Shown here in pieces: positions 26,394 through 33,723 of a DNA stretch of 64,000 bases. The translations under genes were made by a program, and so were the position numbers. The notes beneath the pieces are model-generated. The model saw only the letters and a program-made list of their open reading frames with translations. It searched no databases and was not told where the DNA came from. The number at the start of each line of letters is the position of its first letter. Within the stretch, counting starts at the first letter, position 1. The DNA comes from Verrucomicrobiota bacterium (GTDB lineage: Bacteria > Verrucomicrobiota > Verrucomicrobiia > Limisphaerales > UBA9464). The stretch is from assembly GCA_016871615.1 (NCBI GenBank), contig VHCX01000001.1, forward strand, positions 85,120 through 149,119, read 5' to 3'.

Positions 26394-27782
26394 ATGATCG
26401 GAGACCTGTTTCACAAAGCCTACGTGGTGCTCGCGGTGCTGCTCTTCTTCGGCGCGTCGGTCTTCGTCCACGAATACGGCCACTTCTGGATGGCCCGCCT
26501 GCGCCGCATGGTGGTGCTGGGCTTCTCCATCGGCTTCGGCCCGAAGATCCTCGGCTGGAAGGATCGCCAGGGGGTCGAGTGGGCCCTGCGTTGGATTCCC
26601 GCCGGCGGCTTCGTGAAGCTGCCGCAGATGCTCACCTCCGAGGCGATCGAGGGGGCCGCCGATCCGGCCATCGCCCCGGCCTCACCCTGGTCCCGGATCT
26701 GGGTGGCGCTCGCCGGCCCCGTCATGAACCTGCTCTTCGCCCTGCTCATCGCCACCCTGATCTGGGCCGTGGGGCTTCCGGTGCCGGTCAACCCGCCGGT
26801 GATCGGATACGTCGAGCCGGGCTCGGCGGAAGAGCGCCTGGGCATCCGCGAGGGCGACCGGATCGTCCGGGTCGACGGCCGGACCGTGAAGAACTGGCAG
26901 GAGGTTCAGCGGTTCACGGTCCTGGCCCGTTCCACCAACATCCCGGTGGAAATCGCCCGGGGCGAGTCGGTGGCCACCCACGTCCTGACCGCCACCGTCA
27001 ACCCGACCTTCGGCCTCAAGCTGCTGAACCTGGACCCGCGCGACCACCCCGCGGTGATGGCGCTCACACCCGGCGGGTCGGCCGAGGAAGCCGGGCTGCA
27101 GGTGGGCGACGAGTTCATCGCCTTCGGGGGCGTGCCCATCCTGGGACAGGGCCAACTGGTCGACCTCATCCAGCAGCGCACCGGCAAGCCCTCCGAGGTC
27201 GAGGTGCGGCGCGGCGATCAGCGCCTGAAGCTTACCGTCACGCCGAAGACCGACACCGCCACGGGCAAGGGGCGCATCGGCGTGAGCATCGCCTCGAGCC
27301 GGGTCATCACCTATCAGGTCCAGCGGCCGGGTCCGACGCCGTGGGAGCAGATCTCCGGCGTGGTGGTCCAGATGGGGGAACTCATCGGAGCGCTGGTGCA
27401 CTCCAAGGAGACCGGCATCGGGGCCAAGGACATGAGCGGCCCGGTCGGGATCTTCGGCAAGCTGGCGGCCGACGTGAACGCCGACATCCGGCTGGCCCTG
27501 AGCTTCCTGGTGCTGCTCAACGTCAATCTCGCGATCATCAACCTGATGCCCATCCCGGTGCTCGACGGCGGGCACATCACGCTGGCGCTCTTCGAACTGG
27601 TCACCCGTCGCCGGGTGGCCCCCCGTTTCCAGGAGATCGCCACCTCGGCCTTCGCCCTGGTCCTCCTGAGCTTCATGGCCTACGTGTCGTTCTTCGACCT
27701 CGTGAAGCGTGGCCCGCTCTTCCGGGCGATGTTCCGCCAGGAGACGGTCATCGAGTCGGGCCCCGCCCCCACCCGCCCCTGA
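26394..27782 (+). CDS. rseP: Site-2 intramembrane zinc protease RseP
   Basis: This M50 protease cleaves transmembrane anti-sigma factors and remnant signal peptides. The protein of about 462 residues has the first-span active site VFVHEYGHFW (His26, Glu27, His30 from the ATG at 26394). It has two consecutive PDZ domains (about 130-205 and 210-290), and the C-terminal metal ligand motif NLMPIPVLDGGH. An in-frame GTG lies two codons earlier (26388). An ECF sigma factor with a membrane-bound anti-sigma-like protein at 48721-50032 is a possible client; this is inference. ispG follows after 174 bp that include a tandem repeat. Confidence 0.93.
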   Translation: MIGDLFHKAYVVLAVLLFFGASVFVHEYGHFWMARLRRMVVLGFSIGFGPKILGWKDRQGVEWALRWIPAGGFVKLPQMLTSEAIEGAADPAIAPASPWSRIWVALAGPVMNLLFALLIATLIWAVGLPVPVNPPVIGYVEPGSAEERLGIREGDRIVRVDGRTVKNWQEVQRFTVLARSTNIPVEIARGESVATHVLTATVNPTFGLKLLNLDPRDHPAVMALTPGGSAEEAGLQVGDEFIAFGGVPILGQGQLVDLIQQRTGKPSEVEVRRGDQRLKLTVTPKTDTATGKGRIGVSIASSRVITYQVQRPGPTPWEQISGVVVQMGELIGALVHSKETGIGAKDMSGPVGIFGKLAADVNADIRLALSFLVLLNVNLAIINLMPIPVLDGGHITLALFELVTRRRVAPRFQEIATSAFALVLLSFMAYVSFFDLVKRGPLFRAMFRQETVIESGPAPTRP

Positions 27783-27787
27783 GCGTG

Positions 27788-27851
27788 GCCACCTCCCCGG
27801 GCCGCCACCTCCCCGGGCCGCCACCACCCCGGGCCGCCACCACCCCATGGA
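27788..27851 (+). repeat. 16-bp tandem repeat, four units
   Basis: Two units of GCCACCTCCCCGGGCC are followed by GCCACCACCCCGGGCC and a partial GCCACCACCCCATGGA. The array begins five bases after the rseP stop and ends about 105 bases before ispG. It has no obvious role. Each CCCGGG unit is self-complementary. Confidence 0.9.
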
Positions 27852-27956
27852 TGGCCGGCCGACGCCCGGGGCGCGCCCCCTCGCCACCCTCCGACGGCCT
27901 CCCCGACGTTGACGCCGCCCGCCGACATCCCGTTTATTGCCCCCACGGACCGAGCC

Positions 27957-29747
27957 ATGAAGTACTGCCCCTCCCCCTGGAACCCCCGACGCAGACCCGC
28001 CCGCGAAGTCGTCGTCGGCGACCCGGCCTGCGGCGGCGTGGTCATCGGCGGCGACCACCCCGTGGTGAAGCAATCGATGCTCACCTGCGACACGATGGAC
28101 ACCGCCGAGTGCGTGCGGCAGACCCTCGAGCTGGTGGCCGTCGGCTGCCAGATCGTCCGCATCACCGCACCCACGGTGAAGGACGCGGCAAACCTCGAGC
28201 ACATCGCCCGGGAGCTTCGGACGCGCGGGTGCCATGTGCCGCTGGTGGCCGACATCCACTTCAAGCCGGAGGCGGCGATGGAGGCCGTGAAGTGGGTGGA
28301 GAAGGTCCGCATCAACCCGGGCAACTACGCCGACAGCAAGAAGTTCGCGGTCAAGGAATACACCGACACGGCCTACGCCGAGGAACTGGCCCGGATCGAA
28401 TCGCGCTTCACGCCGCTGGTGCTGGAGGCCAGGAGACTGGGGCGGGCGCTGCGCATCGGCACCAACCACGGCTCGCTCAGCGACCGGATCATGAACCGCT
28501 ACGGCGACACGCCGCTCGGCATGGTCGAGAGCGCGCTCGAATTCGCCCGCATCTGCCGTCGGCACGACTTCCACCACTTCGTCTTCTCGATGAAGTCCTC
28601 CAACCCCAAGGTGATGATCGAGTGCTACCGGCTGCTGGCCGCGCGCCTCGACCAGGAGGGTCCCGACTGGAACTACCCGCTCCACCTGGGCGTGACCGAG
28701 GCCGGCGAGGGCGAGGACGGCCGCATCAAGTCGGCCATCGGCATCGGCTCGCTCTTGTGCGACGGCCTGGGCGACACCATCCGGGTCTCGCTCACCGAGG
28801 ACAGCCCCCGGGAGATCGCCGTCTGCAACGAGCTGCTGGCGAACCTGCCGCGGTGGACCTCCGCCGGCACCCCGGCCGACCCCGCCCGCCCCGCCCTGCC
28901 CGAGCGGTCACTGGCCTGGGATCCCTTCACCTTCCGGCGCCGCGAATCGGTGCCGTCGCCGCTCGGCGACCTGCCCGCCGGGGGTGACCACCTCGTGCGC
29001 GTGGTCGTGGAGCGCAAGACCTTCGACGCGGTGGCACCGCGCATCGCGGCCAAGGCCGACGTCCGGCCCGAGGCGGTCCATGAGGACCTGAACCTGCTGG
29101 AGGTGGATCCCGCCTCGGACTTCCCGCATCCCCCGTGCGAGACCCAGTGGGTCACCGTGCGCGACGACGTGGCCCTGCCCACGATCACGGCCTTCCGGTT
29201 GCTGGCCGTCCGACTGGCGTCGCTCGGGAGCCGCAACCCCATCCTGCTCAAGGACCGCCTCGCCGAACCGGGGGAGGCCCTGACGCCGGAGGCCGCGCTG
29301 CTGCAGGCGTCGGTCACCCTGGGGTCGCTGCTGGCCGACGGCATCGGCGACGCGATCCTCGTGCGTTCCGAGCCCGGGCCGGGCCAGGGCCTGCGCCTGG
29401 CGTTCAACCTCCTGCAGGCGGCCGGGTGCCGATCGTTCAAGACCGACTACGTGGCCTGCCCGAGCTGCGGCCGCACCCTCTTCAACCTCCAGACCGTCAC
29501 CGCCCGGATCAAGGCGCGTACCGACCATCTCAAGGGCGTTAGGATCGCCATCATGGGCTGCATCGTGAACGGCCCGGGCGAGATGGCCGACGCCGATTTC
29601 GGCTACGTCGGCGGGGCGCCCAACAAGATCAACCTCTACGTCGGCAAGAAGCCGGTCCGCTTCAACATCCCCGAGGACGAGGCCGTCGATCGCCTCGTGG
29701 ACCTCATCCGCGAGCACGGCAAGTGGCGGGATCCCGAGGCCTCCTGA
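27957..29747 (+). CDS. ispG: HMBPP synthase IspG, long form with central insertion
   Basis: This [4Fe-4S] enzyme of the MEP pathway reduces MEcPP to HMBPP. At 596 residues it is the three-domain long form known from plants, Bacteroidetes, Chlamydiae and relatives, not the short form of about 370. The TIM barrel (about 20-290: QSMLTCDTMDT, VADIHFKPEAA, KVRINPGNY, GTNHGSLSDRI) is followed by an insertion domain (about 310-495). The cluster domain has CPSCGRTLFNLQ, then MGCIVNGPGEMADADFGYVGG, which supplies the three Cys ligands. ATG at 27957 was chosen (MKYCPSPWNPRR). It is convergent with the oxidase locus; the 185-bp gap holds a short CGGGTGTGCGGG duplication. Confidence 0.95.
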   Translation: MKYCPSPWNPRRRPAREVVVGDPACGGVVIGGDHPVVKQSMLTCDTMDTAECVRQTLELVAVGCQIVRITAPTVKDAANLEHIARELRTRGCHVPLVADIHFKPEAAMEAVKWVEKVRINPGNYADSKKFAVKEYTDTAYAEELARIESRFTPLVLEARRLGRALRIGTNHGSLSDRIMNRYGDTPLGMVESALEFARICRRHDFHHFVFSMKSSNPKVMIECYRLLAARLDQEGPDWNYPLHLGVTEAGEGEDGRIKSAIGIGSLLCDGLGDTIRVSLTEDSPREIAVCNELLANLPRWTSAGTPADPARPALPERSLAWDPFTFRRRESVPSPLGDLPAGGDHLVRVVVERKTFDAVAPRIAAKADVRPEAVHEDLNLLEVDPASDFPHPPCETQWVTVRDDVALPTITAFRLLAVRLASLGSRNPILLKDRLAEPGEALTPEAALLQASVTLGSLLADGIGDAILVRSEPGPGQGLRLAFNLLQAAGCRSFKTDYVACPSCGRTLFNLQTVTARIKARTDHLKGVRIAIMGCIVNGPGEMADADFGYVGGAPNKINLYVGKKPVRFNIPEDEAVDRLVDLIREHGKWRDPEAS

Positions 29748-29932
29748 AGGTCTGGACGGGTGTGCGGGCGGGTGTGCGGGGCCAAGGGAACGTCAGCCCG
29801 GCCTCGGGCCAAAAGCGCCAAAACGGGGCGGAGCAGTTCCATTCCCTCTCGGGCAGGAACGCGGAAGCGGGATCGACCGAACCCTGCGGCCCGGCAGGCC
29901 GACCATGACGATCGCCCCGCCGGGACCGACCG

Positions 29933-30364
29933 TCAGGTCCAGAACTGGTACAACGCCAGGTACACCAGCACGCCGGTCACCGAGACGTACATCCAGATGG
30001 GCCACGTCCAACGGGCGATCTTCCGGTGACGCTCGAAATCCCCGGCCGCGCCGCGGCGCAGGGTGATCAAGGCCAACACGGGCACGGCCGCCGCGAGGGT
30101 GATGTGGGAAATGAGCATGCCATAGTACCAGGGCCTCAGGCCGGCCGGCCCCCTGAAGGGCGTGTGCACGGAGCCCAGCAGGTACTTGTGCACCAGGTAG
30201 AGCAGCAGGAAGACGCAGGAGGTGACGAACGCCGCCACCATGCACTTGCGGTGGGTCTCCCGGCGGCCGGCCTTGATGTGCACCAGCCCGGCGACCAGCA
30301 GCACGGCGGCCAGTCCGTTGAGGCAGGCGTTGATGAGCGGCAGGAGGTTGAGGGAGGAATTCAT
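29933..30364 (-). CDS. DUF420 membrane protein (CtaM-like)
   Basis: This 143-residue membrane protein has four predicted spans (about 8-27, 40-60, 75-100 and 115-140). The DUF420 pattern is present: GRRETHRKCMVAAFVTS, LLYLVHKY, and HRKIARWTWPIWMYVSVTGVLVYLALY. Conserved histidines lie at the membrane edge. Members such as Bacillus CtaM are needed for maturation of cytochrome oxidase, although their chemistry is unknown. ATG at 30364 overlaps the SCO stop as ATGA, so the two are translationally coupled. It is the last gene of the oxidase locus. Confidence 0.85.
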   Translation of the reverse strand: MNSSLNLLPLINACLNGLAAVLLVAGLVHIKAGRRETHRKCMVAAFVTSCVFLLLYLVHKYLLGSVHTPFRGPAGLRPWYYGMLISHITLAAAVPVLALITLRRGAAGDFERHRKIARWTWPIWMYVSVTGVLVYLALYQFWT

Positions 30365-30960
30365 AGGATGCCCTTCAGGCGCTTGACCGACCGAAGGACC
30401 TGATCCTCGGCGTCGAAGTCTTCGCCATGGACGATGAAGCGCAAGCGACCCTGGGCATCGAGGATGCCGAAGTCGGCCGAATGGATGAACAGGTCCTCCA
30501 GTTTCGCGGCCGGATCCCCCGATTCGACCACCGCGAACTTGAGATCGGACACCGCCACCCGGTAGACCTCGGCCTTGCGGCCCGTGAGGAACCACCAGGT
30601 CTGCGGCGACGCCTGGTATTCGAGGCCGTAGCGGGCCAGCACCTCGGGGGAATCATGCTCCGGGTCGGCGGTCAGGGTGAGCAAGCGGACACCGGAGGGG
30701 ATCCTGGCCTGGATCCGCTGCATCTGGGCCGACAGACGCCGGCACTGCGTCGGGCAGCGCGAGAAGATCACGTTGACCACGCTCACGCGGCCCCGCAGCG
30801 AGGCCAGGTCGACCCGGTTTCCGACCTGGTTGGTCAGGGCGAAGTCCTGCAGCCGGGCCAGCACCGGCGGGGCCTTTCCGGACGCCAGGTAGGCGACCGA
30901 CACGGCGAGCAGGCCGGCGACGAGCAGCGTCCACAGCCCGCGCTGGATCAGGGATTGCAT
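30361..30960 (-). CDS. SCO1/SenC copper chaperone
   Basis: This membrane-anchored thioredoxin-fold protein delivers copper to the CuA site of oxidase subunit II. The 199-residue protein has an N-terminal anchor (about 8-26), then the copper motif FSRCPTQC (Cys69 and Cys73) and His160 in DLFIHSADFGILD. Together these give the Cys-Cys-His site of the SCO family. The usual spacing CxxxC is kept. The ATG at 30960 has no room for a Shine-Dalgarno, because the T-run of an intrinsic terminator ends two bases before it. It overlaps the DUF420 gene by four bases. Confidence 0.9.
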   Translation of the reverse strand: MQSLIQRGLWTLLVAGLLAVSVAYLASGKAPPVLARLQDFALTNQVGNRVDLASLRGRVSVVNVIFSRCPTQCRRLSAQMQRIQARIPSGVRLLTLTADPEHDSPEVLARYGLEYQASPQTWWFLTGRKAEVYRVAVSDLKFAVVESGDPAAKLEDLFIHSADFGILDAQGRLRFIVHGEDFDAEDQVLRSVKRLKGIL

Positions 30961-30962
30961 CG

Positions 30963-31007
30963 AAAAAAAGACCGCCGGGCTGGGGATCGGAATCCCCGGA
31001 CCGGCGG
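30963..31007 (-). terminator. Terminator hairpin abutting the SCO start codon
   Basis: Read on the minus strand, an outer stem of seven pairs (31007-31001 with 30978-30972, CCGCCGG/CCGGCGG) encloses a 3x3 internal loop. Inside that is a six-pair stem GGGGAT/ATCCCC with a four-base loop. The hairpin is followed by TCTTTTTTTCG and then the ATG of the SCO gene. It begins about 25 bases after the coxB stop. This looks like a strong intrinsic terminator placed so that downstream genes need read-through. Confidence 0.85.
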
Positions 31008-31032
31008 CCGGATCGGTCGACTTCCGGCGAGG

Positions 31033-31803
31033 TCAATCGAAGCTGGTCACCGGACCGGCCTTCGACTTCTCGGCATACCACGCGTCGAATTCCGCCTGGG
31101 ACACGACCTTGAACACGCCCCTCATCTTGGCATGCCCGCTGCCACAAAGCTGGGCGCAGGTGATGGTGAAGTCCCCGGTCTTGGTGGGGGTGAAGTGGAC
31201 CGGGATCGAGAGGCCGGGAATGGCGTCCTGGGTGACGCGCATCGAGGCCGCCTTGAAGCAGTGGATGACGTCCATGCTGGAGATCTTGGCGATGACCGGC
31301 CGGTTGACCGGCAACAGGAAGGCCTCGGTCATCACCGAGACGTCGTCCTTGGTGTCGGCGTCCTCGGCATCGAGCCCGAACGGGTTGCCACGATTGGCAA
31401 ACTTGGTGTCCTGCTTGCCCCACTTGCCGTCGAGGCCTGGGAAATGGGCAGCCCAAGCAAACTGCTGGGCCATGACCTGGATCTCGATGGGCTTCTCGGC
31501 GGCTCCCGGCGGGTTGTCGACCGCCTTGGCCCAGAGGGGCACGGCCAGTCCGATGAGCAGCACCGCCTCGACGATGGCGACGCCGATCTCAAGGTAGGTC
31601 GAGGCGTGGCTGCGGACGCCGACGTGGTCGGCCTTGGGATTGGTGCCCTTGTTGAAGCGGAGCATGGTGAACACGAAGTAGGCCATCCAGCCCACGAACA
31701 GCGCCCCCATGAGCAGGTGGACGTAGAGGAGCAGTTCGTCGACGCTCTTGCCGTGGGCGGATGCCGGCTCGGACATTCCCAGGTATTTCAGGAGTGAGGT
31801 CAT
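31033..31803 (-). CDS. coxB: Cytochrome c oxidase subunit II
   Basis: Subunit II takes electrons from the periplasmic donor at its binuclear CuA site. The 256-residue protein has two spans (about 27-50 and 75-95), then the cupredoxin domain. The CuA ligands are all present: His181 in DVIHCF, Cys216, Cys220, His224 and Met227 in CAQLCGSGHAKM. The Glu between the cysteines of most subunits II is Gln here. There is no fused cytochrome c domain, so an external donor is needed. In this locus coxB comes after coxA, coxC and coxD, not first as usual. A terminator follows it. Confidence 0.95.
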   Translation of the reverse strand: MTSLLKYLGMSEPASAHGKSVDELLLYVHLLMGALFVGWMAYFVFTMLRFNKGTNPKADHVGVRSHASTYLEIGVAIVEAVLLIGLAVPLWAKAVDNPPGAAEKPIEIQVMAQQFAWAAHFPGLDGKWGKQDTKFANRGNPFGLDAEDADTKDDVSVMTEAFLLPVNRPVIAKISSMDVIHCFKAASMRVTQDAIPGLSIPVHFTPTKTGDFTITCAQLCGSGHAKMRGVFKVVSQAEFDAWYAEKSKAGPVTSFD

Positions 31804-31854
31804 TGGATTCTGAGGAAATGAAAGGGTTTTCGTTGCTGGATCGGGAAGGGCCCG

Positions 31855-32211
31855 TCACTGGGCGGTGTCACCGGTCCCCGGGTCGGGGTCCAGGCGCCGG
31901 GAGCGGCGCGCGATGAAGACGAAGAAACTGCCGAACAGCACCCAGGCGGCCACCACGAAGGCCAGCATCACATAGATGCCCGCATTCATCCCCTGGGCCA
32001 TCGACTCGTCGGTCTTTCCAAAGCAGGCGGTGCAGGCGCTGACGGAAGTAACCGAGGTACCGAGGGCCGCCAAGGCGAAGGACAGACGAAGGGCGGCCGT
32101 CCGGACCGAAACCGGACCGCGGAGGGACACAGCCCGACCGGGAACGGTTGAGACCGAAGCGGCGGGCGAGACCGGGGACGCGGTGTTCGGGAATGCCGGG
32201 CGTTGGCTCAT
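31855..32211 (-). CDS. Small membrane protein of the oxidase locus (118 aa)
   Basis: This is an unnamed protein with a low-complexity N-terminus, a weak hydrophobic segment (about 48-65), then SACTACFGKTDESMAQGMN with a CxxC pair, and a C-terminal membrane span (AGIYVMLAFVVAAWVLFGSFFVF). I recall similar ACxxCFGxxxSxMAxGMNxGI proteins from verrucomicrobial oxidase clusters. The CxxC facing the periplasm could be redox-active or bind copper, which is inference. Its ATG overlaps the stop of the preceding 68-residue gene (ATGA), and coxB starts 51 bp after it, so it belongs to the oxidase operon. Confidence 0.75.
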   Translation of the reverse strand: MSQRPAFPNTASPVSPAASVSTVPGRAVSLRGPVSVRTAALRLSFALAALGTSVTSVSACTACFGKTDESMAQGMNAGIYVMLAFVVAAWVLFGSFFVFIARRSRRLDPDPGTGDTAQ

Positions 32212-32414
32212 AGGAAGCTGATGTGACGGAGCTTGCGGAGCACGAATCGTCCGTAGGCGATCAGGCCCACGACCGAGGCGGCCGAGCATAGGCTCCAGAC
32301 CAGGTAGTCCGTTGCCTGGGTCTCGCGGTAGGCCAGGTAGGCCCAACCACAGAGGAAGGCCATCAGGACCACCGACGCACCGACGAATACGATATGCAGC
32401 GCCTTAAGGGACAT
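32208..32414 (-). CDS. Small membrane protein of the oxidase locus (68 aa)
   Basis: This protein has 68 residues and two membrane spans (about 5-27 and 38-58) with a basic C-terminus (RFVLRKLRHISFL). It overlaps the end of coxD by 11 bases and the start of the next gene by four, so translation is tightly coupled. No motif tells its function. By position it may be an accessory subunit or assembly factor of the oxidase. It is too small for confident family assignment. Confidence 0.7.
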   Translation of the reverse strand: MSLKALHIVFVGASVVLMAFLCGWAYLAYRETQATDYLVWSLCSAASVVGLIAYGRFVLRKLRHISFL

Positions 32415-32772
32415 AGAGCGTCTTGAAGTCAGAGTTCCGGGGCAGATCTCCGCTGCCCCACAGGGTCAAGCCCATGAGGGAGATGAAGAAGATCGCCGCG
32501 AGGATCAGTACGCCAAACACCAGTTTCTTCTCGGAAAGCAGGTGCATGAAGTACCCGGCGACGAGGAACGCCTTGATGGTGGCGATGAACAGGGCGACCG
32601 CCACCGTCAGGGCCATGCTGCTGAAGTCCACGTAGTACATGGCAACCGTCAGCACGGTGCCAAGGAGCAGGGCCCCGAAGATGATGAGATAGGTCCGGAC
32701 GTGCGCGGCCACGTCGTGGTCGTGGTCGTCGACGGCGTGTTCGGCGGGGCTGTGGGCGCTGGAGTGGCTCAT
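32404..32772 (-). CDS. Cytochrome c oxidase subunit IV (CoxD-like)
   Basis: This is a small accessory subunit of aa3/caa3 oxidases. It has 122 residues: a His/Asp-rich cytoplasmic N-terminus (AVDDHDHDVAAHVRTY), then three spans. These include YLIIFGALLLGTVLTVAMYYVDF and the family motif ATIKAFLVAGYFMHL, where FMHL is the conserved signature of the subunit IV/CyoD group. ATG at 32772 was chosen; the longer frame runs into coxC. It begins 20 bp after coxC and overlaps the following small gene. Confidence 0.88.
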   Translation of the reverse strand: MSHSSAHSPAEHAVDDHDHDVAAHVRTYLIIFGALLLGTVLTVAMYYVDFSSMALTVAVALFIATIKAFLVAGYFMHLLSEKKLVFGVLILAAIFFISLMGLTLWGSGDLPRNSDFKTLYVP

Positions 32773-32792
32773 GGGAAGGGAGGGCTTGGGCT

Positions 32793-33653
32793 TCAGAGGA
32801 GGTACACGACCGGGAACAGGAAGATCCAGACCAGGTCGACGAAGTGCCAGAAGAGGCCTCCGACCTCGATGCGGTTGATGAACTGCTCGGGGTTGGACTT
32901 CCACATCTTGGCACCGGGGAAGGCGAAGTAGGCCAGGACCAGCGCCCCGACGAGGACGTGCAGACCGTGCAGGGCGGTGATCAGGAAGTAGACGGCGAAG
33001 AACGGATGCGTCGCCGGGGTGTACGATCCCATCGACTCGATGTCAGAGACCGCCACCTCCTGTGCGGGGTGGGCGTCCGAGCCATGGCCCTCGTGCTTCT
33101 TGACGTGGCCGTTGATGTCACGGGGCGGATCGACCTCGACCTTGATCTTCTCGATCTTCTTCTCGGTCAACTTGGCCACGCTCCACTGGTCGTCGAAATT
33201 CCAGAAGCGCGGGTGCCTGCCATCGACCTCGATGTGGCCGGTCAGGGACTTGCCGTCCTTCAGGCGCACCACGTAGTGACTGAACTTGTCGTTGTACTCG
33301 AACGACTTGATCCCGAGGAAGGCCAGCGCGCAGACCACGGTCATGACCATGTACACGCGGAAACGGGCGAAATTGTTCATCTTCAGCGACGCCCACGCGA
33401 GGACCACCGTCACCGACGAGGTGATGAGCACCGCGGTGTTGAAGGTGCCGATGGGGATGTTGAGCAGGCCCCGCGGCCAGGCCAGGGCCAAGTCGGGCCA
33501 GAAGCCGGCAGGGGCGGTCACGCGCAGCAGGATGTAGGCGGAGAACAACGCCCCGAAGAGCATGATTTCCGAGGCCAGGAAGAGCCAGATGCCCACCTTG
33601 GCATTGTAAAGCCCCGTGTCGGGACGGGCTTTGTACGTGTAGGGGATTTCCAT
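32793..33653 (-). CDS. coxC: Cytochrome c oxidase subunit III with a large loop insertion
   Basis: Subunit III stabilises the oxidase and supports proton uptake. The 286-residue protein has EIPYTYKARPDTGLYNAKVGIWLFLASEIMLFGALFSAYILLR (residues 1-45 region), then spans near 65-90 and 100-120, and C-terminal HPFFAVYFLITALHGLHVLVGALVL and GLFWHFVDLVWIFLFPVVYLL. Between the middle spans sits a hydrophilic insertion of about 85 residues. It includes VRLKDGKSLTGHIEVDG and a His-rich stretch KKHEGHGSDAHPAQE, absent from textbook subunits III. ATG at 33653 was chosen. It lies 70 bp after coxA and 20 bp before coxD. Confidence 0.93.
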   Translation of the reverse strand: MEIPYTYKARPDTGLYNAKVGIWLFLASEIMLFGALFSAYILLRVTAPAGFWPDLALAWPRGLLNIPIGTFNTAVLITSSVTVVLAWASLKMNNFARFRVYMVMTVVCALAFLGIKSFEYNDKFSHYVVRLKDGKSLTGHIEVDGRHPRFWNFDDQWSVAKLTEKKIEKIKVEVDPPRDINGHVKKHEGHGSDAHPAQEVAVSDIESMGSYTPATHPFFAVYFLITALHGLHVLVGALVLAYFAFPGAKMWKSNPEQFINRIEVGGLFWHFVDLVWIFLFPVVYLL

Positions 33654-33723
33654 GCGGAGCGGTTCGGGAGTTGAGTCGCGTTGCCGAGTTGGTCGGGAGC
33701 TTCTTGGACTGGGGCTCCTTGAA

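Noticed and set aside
26258..28987. A 909-codon plus-strand frame over rseP and the start of ispG
   Set aside because: It runs in a different frame through two well-supported genes and is extremely rich in Arg, Gly and Pro.
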